Translations under genes and position numbers: made by a program | Notes under the pieces: generated by a model | Told to the model about the DNA's origin: nothing | Seen by the model: the letters and a program-made list of their open reading frames with translations, nothing else | Databases searched by the model: none | Source: CAYVXE01 sp964455375 | GTDB taxonomy: Bacteria; Zhuqueibacterota; Zhuqueibacteria; Oceanimicrobiales; Oceanimicrobiaceae | Length of the DNA: 37,781 nucleotides | Direction: 5' to 3' | Assembly (NCBI GenBank): GCA_964455375.1 | Contig: CAYVXE010000036.1 | Location: 1-37,781, forward strand | In this document: piece after piece, positions 24,918-32,042 of the stretch | Position numbering within the stretch: the stretch's first letter is position 1 | Layout: each line of letters starts with the position of its first letter

Positions 24918-26126
24918 TCAGAGGGCCTCCAGTGCCAGTACGGAAATGTCATCTGCCAGGTTGTGGTCTGACCAGTCTTCGACGGTTTTTAGAGCAATAT
25001 CCAAACCGTACTTCAAAGGTTTTGTCCGATGATTCCGGAAAAGCTGCAGGAGTTTTTCGCTGCCGAACTGTTGGTCGTCCGCATTCATGGCTTCGGTAAT
25101 GCCATCTGAGTAGAAGTAAAGCCTGTCCCCTGCGTGCAGTTTTAGTGTTTGTTCCTGGTAAACTTCATCATCCGAAAACCCGATGGGAAGCGCCGCATGA
25201 TTAAGTTTTTGCGGCGTGGATGCGTTTGTCACTAGGATAGGATTTGGATGTCCTGCTGAAATGTAGGAAAATTCCTTCGTTTCAGTATTAAGGATACCGT
25301 AAATAAGAGTAAAATACTGCCCGGATTCAATATTCATGGCAAATCTATTATTCAGTTCCCTGGCTACCATAGAAGGTGGAGCGATTTCTACTTCGTTGGT
25401 CTTTTTATTGAGCGTTTTCAGCAGGGAAACGGATCCGGATTGTGGGGAAAGGATGCGGCTCAACGTCACTGAAAGCAAGGCCGCGCTGACACCGTGGCCG
25501 CTGACATCGAGAATATATAAACCAAGATGTTTTTCATCCAGTTGAAATACATTGAAAATATCGCCGGCGAGCTCATCGCATGGTTTGTAAAGCCAGTCAA
25601 AAGCAACGTTCTTCAGGTTTGGAAGATCATTTGGCAGAAGGGTTTTCTGAATTGCAGCGGCTGCATCCAAATCGCACTGCATACGCTGATTTTGAAGATT
25701 GATCTTGCGATTTACATCTTCAAGCTGCATGTTTTTCTGTGCCAGCGTTTGTTCCAGATTGATGATGCGGGCGCCGGCACGCAGACGGGCGATGAGTTCT
25801 CCTTTGTTAAATGGCTTGGTCAAATAATCGTCAGCACCGGCTTCAATTCCATGGATGATGTCTTCTTTGTCTGATTTTGCTGTCAATAAAATGAGAAATA
25901 TATAGTTCTGTAAATTGAGCTGACGAATTTTTTTCACCAGAGTCGGGCCATCCATTTTCGGCATCATCCAGTCAATAATGGCCATAGGTGGCGTTTCCCC
26001 GTATCGGATGATTTCCCAGGCCGCCTCGCCATCAGCAACTGAAATGACGTCGTATCCTTGTTTGCTCAGAGTCTGTTCCAGAATCTTACGCGCGACGCTG
26101 TCATCATCTGCAATTAGTATTTTCAT
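24918..26126 (-). CDS. response regulator with PP2C-type (SpoIIE/RsbU) phosphatase domain
   Basis: 402 residues. An N-terminal receiver (about 1-120; phospho-Asp D52 in IDWMMPKMDG, Lys in LTKPFN) is followed by a coiled linker (about 123-160) and a metal-dependent serine phosphatase domain (about 165-402). The metal ligands expected for the family are visible as D189 in AGDIF, D207 in LDVSGHG, D341 in YSDGITEA and DD392-393 in NLADDIS. It probably dephosphorylates a phospho-STAS protein when its receiver is phosphorylated. The ATG at 26126 follows AGGGGAAGTCAAAAGAT and begins exactly at MKILIADDD; a longer start would overlap the upstream gene. It is the final gene of the chemosensory cluster, next to the RsbW-like partner. 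Confidence 0.93.
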   Translation of the reverse strand: MKILIADDDSVARKILEQTLSKQGYDVISVADGEAAWEIIRYGETPPMAIIDWMMPKMDGPTLVKKIRQLNLQNYIFLILLTAKSDKEDIIHGIEAGADDYLTKPFNKGELIARLRAGARIINLEQTLAQKNMQLEDVNRKINLQNQRMQCDLDAAAAIQKTLLPNDLPNLKNVAFDWLYKPCDELAGDIFNVFQLDEKHLGLYILDVSGHGVSAALLSVTLSRILSPQSGSVSLLKTLNKKTNEVEIAPPSMVARELNNRFAMNIESGQYFTLIYGILNTETKEFSYISAGHPNPILVTNASTPQKLNHAALPIGFSDDEVYQEQTLKLHAGDRLYFYSDGITEAMNADDQQFGSEKLLQLFRNHRTKPLKYGLDIALKTVEDWSDHNLADDISVLALEAL

Positions 26127-26182
26127 ATCTTTTGACTTCCCCTGGTCTAAATATGTCACTATGTGTAATTTATTTTTTTGTT

Positions 26183-27082
26183 TTAAGCGAACTTTTTTGT
26201 AAGCATAATACAACTCCCCTTTTTGTTGAAGTGTATTTCATCCATCAAATTGTTGATAATGGTCAATCCCATTCCATAAGGTTTTATTTCATCCGGTGAA
26301 GGAATTGTCTTTGTTTTATAACCCCTTCCGCCATCGGCGATGCGAAACTGGATTTGTTTTTTATTGATAATGACCTCAATTATTATCTTTCTTTTTGCAT
26401 ATTTGGGGTCTTTTAGTCGCTGTTGCTTCATGTAATCAAACTTCGTTTGAGAACCGTTGTCTATGTACTCTTCTTTCCACTCCGAATTCAATTCGAGATT
26501 CCCATGTTCGTGCGCATTTAACAGCGACTCTTCTAATGCCATCAGTAAATTCAAAATATCTTTTTGTGACAGGTTAGAGTAATTGCGCAGGTTGCACTGA
26601 ATGATTTTCTGCATCGTATCAGCGGAAAATTCCTCTGATGTGAAAGAAAAATTTAACTTGACTTCGGTGACTAATTTGTTTAGTTGTGAGATCGAATGCT
26701 GTTCCGATTGCAGCTCTTCGATGCGACGAATGACTTTCAACAACTGCTGTTCATTAAACGGTTTGATCAGATAATCACTGGCGCCAAAGCGTAAAGCGTC
26801 GATGACCAACTCTTCCGAAGATTGACCCGTGATGCAAATAACCGGTAGCTGCGGAAAACTTTTTTGACAGATTTTCAACATTTCGATGCCACTCATCTCA
26901 TCCATGTAAATGTCTGTTAGCATCAGGTCGACGTCTTTGTGATTTTCAAGGAATTCTATGGCTTTACGGCCATTGTCTACCTGAAAAACGGAATAGTCGT
27001 AATGGTGTAAATAACTTTCAAGAGCGGTTCTTGACGTTGCGGAATCATCTACAATAAGGACATTTTTAAACTTTTTAGACAT
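26183..27082 (-). CDS. receiver fused to RsbW-like HATPase (anti-sigma/STAS kinase type)
   Basis: 299 residues. The receiver (about 1-122) has D57 in LMLTDIYMDEMSG, a conserved Thr in ICITGQ and Lys in LIKPFN. The C-terminal half (about 150-299) is a GHKL ATPase of the RsbW/SpoIIAB group: N box ALEESLLNAHEHGN with E185 and N189, DGGRG as the G1 box, and PYGMGLTIINN as the G2 box. There is no HisKA domain, so it would phosphorylate a STAS serine rather than a histidine. An insert of about 40 residues between N box and G1 (about 197-235) is unusual. It pairs naturally with the phosphatase gene just downstream and the STAS gene at 35237. It lies 5 bases after a small membrane-protein gene, so translation is probably coupled. 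Confidence 0.9.
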   Translation of the reverse strand: MSKKFKNVLIVDDSATSRTALESYLHHYDYSVFQVDNGRKAIEFLENHKDVDLMLTDIYMDEMSGIEMLKICQKSFPQLPVICITGQSSEELVIDALRFGASDYLIKPFNEQQLLKVIRRIEELQSEQHSISQLNKLVTEVKLNFSFTSEEFSADTMQKIIQCNLRNYSNLSQKDILNLLMALEESLLNAHEHGNLELNSEWKEEYIDNGSQTKFDYMKQQRLKDPKYAKRKIIIEVIINKKQIQFRIADGGRGYKTKTIPSPDEIKPYGMGLTIINNLMDEIHFNKKGSCIMLTKKFA

Positions 27083-27087
27083 TTTGA

Positions 27088-27327
27088 TTATAAAGTAGTT
27101 AGTCCCCGGGCGACAATATATGGAATAATCAAATAGATAATAGTGTCGCGGATGAGATAATATGCTATGATAAAAGCAAGAAGTTTCCAGCCCCGTAATT
27201 TAAAAAGCTGCTTAAAACCTAATTGTTTCGCGATGGTAAGGCTGTCTAAAATATAGAATTTGTACAGTTTGACCAAAAGGTTGTTTTTTATTAAAATTGT
27301 AATAAGCGATTTTGTTTGTGTGGTCAT
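27088..27327 (-). CDS. small membrane protein of unknown function
   Basis: 79 residues with an amphipathic basic N-terminal half and one strongly hydrophobic segment at about 48-72 (LLAFIIAYYLIRDTIIYLII), which may be a membrane hairpin or single helix. I do not recognise a family. It ends 5 bases before the receiver-HATPase gene and starts 88 bases after cheR ends, all in one direction, so it is probably co-transcribed. AGGAG lies about 12 bases before the ATG. A membrane tether for the switch proteins is possible but is inference only. Confidence 0.6.
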   Translation of the reverse strand: MTTQTKSLITILIKNNLLVKLYKFYILDSLTIAKQLGFKQLFKLRGWKLLAFIIAYYLIRDTIIYLIIPYIVARGLTTL

Positions 27328-27415
27328 GTTGCGTCAAGTGCTCCTGGTTTCCAGATTATTTTAGATACGCTTTATGTTTTCCAAATAGTTTGTGTGCTTT
27401 AACGTATGGTTCAAT

Positions 27416-28288
27416 TTAAGTGTTCTGCCAATTGTGTTTTGCATCGGCTTTTGCGTAATAAACCGCATTGAGCAAACGAACCGGTTCATATTTATCGCTC
27501 AGATTCAGAGTTGATTCCGAACCGCCCAGCGCCAGTAAGCCGTTTGCAGTCAGTGCCCCGTGAAGGTGATCTAAGATGGCACGTTTTGTTTGCAAGTCGA
27601 AATAAATGAGGACATTCCGGCAGAAGACCAGGTCGAATGTTCCGAGAATTGACGGACTGTTCTGTAATTTATGTTCTTTAAAGGTTACCAAATCGCAAAC
27701 ATCGGATTTGAGTTTCCAGAGGTCACCGATTTGTGTGAAATATTTGATGAGCAGTTTCACCGGCATGCCGCGGCTGACTTCTAACTGTGAATACATACCT
27801 TCTTTTGCCTGGCTGAGCATTTGTGTTGAAATGTCGGTCGCAACGATCCGAATATGCCAGTCTTTGAACAAACCGGATTCCAGGATTTTTATGGCGATGC
27901 TGTACGGTTCCTGTCCCGAGGAGCAGGCCGCAGACCAGATTTGCAGCACCTGGTTTGTTTTGGTTTTTTGGATGTGTGGAAAAATAACTTTTTCCAGTGC
28001 GTCGTAGGGTTTGTTGTCACGAAACCAGGATGTTTCATTTGTGGTTAATGCATCTAAAACCAATGTCTCCAGTTGCGGCTGATGTTTGGACAACTCCTGG
28101 CATAATCTGGTGAGACTCTCAATGCCGGCCACACGGGCGACTGTTTTGAGCCTGCTTTCAATCAGGTAGCGCTTGCTCTCTCCTAAAACAATTCCACTTC
28201 TCTGATAAATGAAATTTGAAATGAATTTGATATGTTCATCTGACAGTACGTCAACAATTTTTACCGGGGTTGATGTAATCGTTTGCAT
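27416..28288 (-). CDS. cheR: chemotaxis protein methyltransferase CheR
   Basis: Transfers methyl groups from S-adenosylmethionine to glutamates of chemoreceptors. 290 residues: an N-terminal helical domain (about 15-75), the TTNETSWFRD motif (82-91), the SAM-binding IWSAACSSGQEPYS (117-130), an acidic residue at D152, and FCRNVLIYFD (222-231). No TPR extension is present. It lies 8 bases after cheB on the same strand. The soluble receptor in this cluster lacks an obvious C-terminal tethering pentapeptide, so recruitment must be direct. Confidence 0.96.
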   Translation of the reverse strand: MQTITSTPVKIVDVLSDEHIKFISNFIYQRSGIVLGESKRYLIESRLKTVARVAGIESLTRLCQELSKHQPQLETLVLDALTTNETSWFRDNKPYDALEKVIFPHIQKTKTNQVLQIWSAACSSGQEPYSIAIKILESGLFKDWHIRIVATDISTQMLSQAKEGMYSQLEVSRGMPVKLLIKYFTQIGDLWKLKSDVCDLVTFKEHKLQNSPSILGTFDLVFCRNVLIYFDLQTKRAILDHLHGALTANGLLALGGSESTLNLSDKYEPVRLLNAVYYAKADAKHNWQNT

Positions 28289-28296
28289 TTTTTTCT

Positions 28297-29361
28297 TCAG
28301 TTTAATATGAAATTCCGAATTGCGTCAAACATTTTATCCAACGGGGCAACAACGTCCGCAAGATTGTTTTCGACGATGAATTTAGGCATTCCCCAAACCA
28401 CGCTAGATGCTTCATCCTGTGCGACAATGGGAGCGCCTCTCATCTTCATGAATTCTGCCCCATTGAGACCGTCTTTTCCCATTCCGGTCATGACCACGCC
28501 CACAGCACGGTTTTTATAGACATCTGCTACCGACCGGAACAGCACATCTACCGCCGGACGGCAAAAATTTTCCTGTGGTTTTTGATTTGTTTCAATGCAT
28601 ACACGGCCATTCTTTTTGACCACTTCCATGTGGTAATTCCCGGGCGCCACATAAGCATGCCCGGGCTCGACCGGGTCACCGTGAATAGCTTCTTTTACCG
28701 GAATGGATCCTGCTCGCGTAAGCTGTTCCGCTAATTTTTTTGTAAAAATCGGTGGCATGTGCTGTACAATCAGAATGGATTGCTTCAACCCTTTGGGAAT
28801 TTGTGCAAATAGTTGGCTCAGACTGATCGGGCCACCAGTACTGATACCGATAGCAATGACATCCCGCGGAGCAACACTGGCGATGCTTTTGGCAATTGCC
28901 TGAATCGATCGGGTGCCGGGTGTTTTAAGATACGAGTCGCTTCCCGAATGTGCATTGGCTAATTCCACCACAGTGGGAAGTAATTTCTCACGAATTTGCT
29001 TTAAGCTATTTTCGAGCGACCCTCCGGAAGAAGGTTTTGTGACAAAGTCAACGGCACCTGAACTCAGGGCTTTTAACGTTAATTCTGCACCTCTTTCCGT
29101 GTGATGGCTGAAAACGATTGCTTTGATAGATGGATGCTCCTTTTGCAATTTTTTCAGGGTTGTCATGCCATCCATTTCCGGCATTTCCATGTCCAGGGTT
29201 ATTAGATCCGGCGTGCACTGCGGGAGTTTCATTAAAGCGATCCTACCATTCGGCGCCGTGGCAACAACCTTTATTTGCTGGTTTTCCGAAAGGACGTCAC
29301 TGATCGCTTTGCGGTAGAGTGCGGAATCGTCAACCACCATAACTTTAATTGGATGTTCCAT
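28297..29361 (-). CDS. cheB: chemotaxis response regulator methylesterase CheB
   Basis: Demethylates or deamidates chemoreceptors when phosphorylated by CheA. 354 residues: receiver (about 5-125, VVDDSALYRK, D57 in LDMEMPEMDG, Lys in FVTKPS), linker, and methylesterase domain (about 165-350). The catalytic triad is visible as S174 in IGISTGGP, H201 in QHMPP and D297 in TGMGKDG. It lies 13 bases after the second CheY-like gene and 8 bases before cheR, forming an adaptation pair. Confidence 0.97.
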   Translation of the reverse strand: MEHPIKVMVVDDSALYRKAISDVLSENQQIKVVATAPNGRIALMKLPQCTPDLITLDMEMPEMDGMTTLKKLQKEHPSIKAIVFSHHTERGAELTLKALSSGAVDFVTKPSSGGSLENSLKQIREKLLPTVVELANAHSGSDSYLKTPGTRSIQAIAKSIASVAPRDVIAIGISTGGPISLSQLFAQIPKGLKQSILIVQHMPPIFTKKLAEQLTRAGSIPVKEAIHGDPVEPGHAYVAPGNYHMEVVKKNGRVCIETNQKPQENFCRPAVDVLFRSVADVYKNRAVGVVMTGMGKDGLNGAEFMKMRGAPIVAQDEASSVVWGMPKFIVENNLADVVAPLDKMFDAIRNFILN

Positions 29362-29374
29362 TCTTGACCTTTAA

Positions 29375-29752
29375 CTATTGCTCGACAGTCGCGTTAATTT
29401 TATCAACCACGACTTCAGGTGTAAATGGTTTCATGATATATTCATCTGCGCCTGCGTCCATGGCTTTTAAAATATTCGACATTTTGTTCAGACTTGTGAG
29501 CATGATGATTTTAGTGTCCGGGGCCAACTGCTTTTCACGAACTTCTGTAAGAAAGGTCAGTCCGTCCATTTTTGGCATTTCCCAGTCGAGCAGGATGACA
29601 TCAAAGTTTTGGTCGTTTATTTTTTCCAATGCCACCAACCCGTTTTCCGCTTCGTCGACGTCATAATGAGCATCTTCGAGAATATTGCGAACCATCGTTC
29701 GAACGGTCAGAGCGTCATCGACAGTCAATACTTTCATTTTTTTTGAGTCCAT
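29375..29752 (-). CDS. CheY-like single-domain response regulator (second copy)
   Basis: 125-residue stand-alone receiver with VDDALTVR, phospho-Asp D56 in LLDWEMPKMDG, TSL near the conserved Thr/Ser site and Lys in YIMKPFT. It lies between the MCP and cheB and clearly differs from the CheY at 34824 (DWEMP versus DINMP, different helix 4). One of the two may drive the motor and the other serve as phosphate sink or feed another pathway. An alternative start five codons in (29737) is equally possible, since neither has a clear ribosome site. Confidence 0.93.
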   Translation of the reverse strand: MDSKKMKVLTVDDALTVRTMVRNILEDAHYDVDEAENGLVALEKINDQNFDVILLDWEMPKMDGLTFLTEVREKQLAPDTKIIMLTSLNKMSNILKAMDAGADEYIMKPFTPEVVVDKINATVEQ

Positions 29753-29769
29753 CGTTTCTGAATAAATTT

Positions 29770-31506
29770 TTATATGTTAAACTGTTTTACCAATTCCAGC
29801 AATTGGGTTGACAGTTCAGTGAAATTTTCTGCGTATTCTTTTGTTTTGGCCGCGCCAGTGGATGTATCCCCGGCAGCTTCTGCGACTTGCGTAATATTTT
29901 CTACTATGGAGTCAGCGCCGCTGGCCGCCTCGGCGACATTACGGGCAATGTCATTGGCCGTAGCTGCCTGCTCTTCAACAGCAGAGGCAATGGTGCCGGC
30001 AATTTCATTGATATTATTGATGATATCAGAGACCGATTTTATAGATTCTACTGAATTGGTACTGTCTACCTGAATCATTTCAATTTTTTGCGTGATATCT
30101 TCGGTGGCTTTAGCAGTTTCTTTGGCCAATTCCTTTACTTCATTTGCCACAACTGCAAAACCTTTTCCGGCCTCGCCTGCTCTGGCAGCCTCAATTGTGG
30201 CGTTCAGTGCTAACAGGTTCGTTTGTTCGGCGATGGAGGTAATCACTTTGATGACTTTGCTGATTTCCTGTGAACTGTTACCCAAATTTGAGATAATGGT
30301 GTTGGCCTCACTGGCAACTTGTACGGCATTGTCTGCCACTTTTGCAGCTTCGGCTGCACGGTCGGCAACTTCTTTTATGGTAGCGTTCATTTCTTCAATG
30401 GCTGTGGCAACGCCGCCGATGTTTCGACTCACTTCTTCACTGGCTGTGGAAACATTCACCGATTGTGCCGAAGTCTCTTCCGCATTGCCGGCCATTTCAT
30501 TGCTTACCATCACCAGATTATTGGAAGACGTCGCAAGTTCGTTTGCAGCTTTTTCGGTTGCTTCAACAATGCCAATCTGCAGGGTGACATCGGACCATTC
30601 TAGACAACTGCCAATGTGGTTACCGTCGGCATCTAACATGGCAGAAATGTTCAGTTGAATCGTCAGGTCACCGACCTTGATTTTGGCCTGGTAAGGCAAG
30701 TTAGACGGATCAGCAAGGATTTTCCGTTGATGTTCCGGATTTTTGTGAAAAATGTCAATGCAGGTACCCACCAGATTGTCGATGTCGAAACCGGGGAACT
30801 CCTGTTTAAATACCTCGACATGATTTTGAAATAATTTGATGGATGCCGGGTTCACATAGGTGATAACCAGGTCCTGGTCCACGTGCATCATGGCCGTAAC
30901 AGAACCGTCAACGGCAGAGTGTAGTCTTGCGGCTTCATTCGCTTTCCGGCGCTGTTCGCCGACAGATTCCCAGTTAACTACATTACCGATATACTCGCCG
31001 TTTTCGTTGTAGATCGCGTTGATGTTTGTTTCCAGCCAGACATCGCCGAAATTAAATACCGCTGCGTGCGGCAGGCTATCCGGATTGTTGAGGATTCGCT
31101 CGACATTTTCCGGATCGCGGTGAAAGCGGTGAATGGAGCCGTTAAGAATTTCATCCACAGAGATATTGAAGATTTTTTTGATTTCCGGTTCGAGTTTTCG
31201 TAATGTTTTATCCGCTTTTTTGTTCATATAAATCAAATTGAGCTTGCGGTCGGCAATAAAAACGTTGGTTTGCAACGCATCAAGCGCTATTCTGGATAGT
31301 CCGAGATAGGTGTCTTTAGTCTGTGTATATTTTTTTGCTGACCTTTTAACGGGTTTTTCTGTGTTTGCCATGGTTTTGGTACCTCCATTTGCGGGTTGTT
31401 TATGAGTGTTTTTATTTTTTTCTTTTGTTTTGTTGATGGGAAGGGTATGGCTTTTCAGCGTTTTACGTTGCGCTTCTTTTATGACGTTGCGTTTTGCGGT
31501 TGGCAT
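29770..31506 (-). CDS. soluble methyl-accepting chemotaxis protein with two PAS domains
   Basis: 578 residues, cytoplasmic, no membrane helices. Two PAS domains (about 73-180 and 198-308) share a FH(R/K)-P-(E)..R.IL segment and end in NWESV or EWSDVT. The signalling coiled coil (about 315-578) has the hairpin tip IAEQTNLLALNATIEAARAG followed by GFAVVANEV. The cluster has CheA/CheW to couple with it. Two starts each have a strong ribosome site: 31506 (AAGGAGGATTGC) and in-frame 31371 (GGAGGTACCAAAACC). The segment between them is a Lys-rich 45-residue tail. I give the longer form; the shorter may be the main or an additional product. Confidence 0.95.
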   Translation of the reverse strand: MPTAKRNVIKEAQRKTLKSHTLPINKTKEKNKNTHKQPANGGTKTMANTEKPVKRSAKKYTQTKDTYLGLSRIALDALQTNVFIADRKLNLIYMNKKADKTLRKLEPEIKKIFNISVDEILNGSIHRFHRDPENVERILNNPDSLPHAAVFNFGDVWLETNINAIYNENGEYIGNVVNWESVGEQRRKANEAARLHSAVDGSVTAMMHVDQDLVITYVNPASIKLFQNHVEVFKQEFPGFDIDNLVGTCIDIFHKNPEHQRKILADPSNLPYQAKIKVGDLTIQLNISAMLDADGNHIGSCLEWSDVTLQIGIVEATEKAANELATSSNNLVMVSNEMAGNAEETSAQSVNVSTASEEVSRNIGGVATAIEEMNATIKEVADRAAEAAKVADNAVQVASEANTIISNLGNSSQEISKVIKVITSIAEQTNLLALNATIEAARAGEAGKGFAVVANEVKELAKETAKATEDITQKIEMIQVDSTNSVESIKSVSDIINNINEIAGTIASAVEEQAATANDIARNVAEAASGADSIVENITQVAEAAGDTSTGAAKTKEYAENFTELSTQLLELVKQFNI

Positions 31507-31538
31507 GCAATCCTCCTTGAGAAAAAAAATGTCCTTGT

Positions 31539-32003
31539 CTAATTTATTTGTACAGTTAAAATTTTTTCAACATCCAGAAGCATCATCAGCCCGTCCTTTA
31601 ATTTGCATACGCCTTTCAGGTATTCGGAACGGATTGTTTTTACTGTGGGAGGTACGGGTTCCATAAGGCTGTTGTCGAGTTCCAGTACATCGCCGATTTC
31701 ATCTACTAACAGACTGACGGTGCCATCATCGCAGTTGACCACGACATTCATGCTTTCTTTTTTTGCCAGGTGGTTTCTGTTGGTAAGTCGAAGGCCCAGA
31801 TCGATGGCGGTAACGATTTGTCCCCGCAGGTTGATAAGGCCGGACACATAATCGGCGGCCAGGGGAACCGGTGTCATTTCATGTGCTTTGAGAATTTCCT
31901 GAACATGCAAGACCTCGACCCCGAAAAGTTCATTGCCTAATTTAAAAGTCACGTATTGTTTTTTTTGTTGCGTGTCGGTTGAATAATTTAGTTGCGGTTG
32001 CAT
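31539..32003 (-). CDS. cheW: chemotaxis coupling protein CheW
   Basis: Links chemoreceptors to CheA. 154 residues with the CheW SH3-like fold: YVTFKLGNELFGVEVLHVQE, VSGLINLRGQIVTAIDL and LLVDEIGDVLEL-type segments, all in family order. The ATG at 32003 is preferred because GAGG lies six bases upstream; a GTG four codons earlier (32015) is possible. It lies 39 bases after cheA and 32 bases before the MCP. Confidence 0.95.
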   Translation of the reverse strand: MQPQLNYSTDTQQKKQYVTFKLGNELFGVEVLHVQEILKAHEMTPVPLAADYVSGLINLRGQIVTAIDLGLRLTNRNHLAKKESMNVVVNCDDGTVSLLVDEIGDVLELDNSLMEPVPPTVKTIRSEYLKGVCKLKDGLMMLLDVEKILTVQIN

Positions 32004-32042
32004 ATCAAACCTCACTGAAGTTCTATTGAATTTTTGAATCCT

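Noticed and set aside
30092..30658. 188-codon Ala/Ser-rich open frame antisense to the chemoreceptor
   Set aside because: It arises from the repetitive Ala/Glu heptads of the receptor read backwards.
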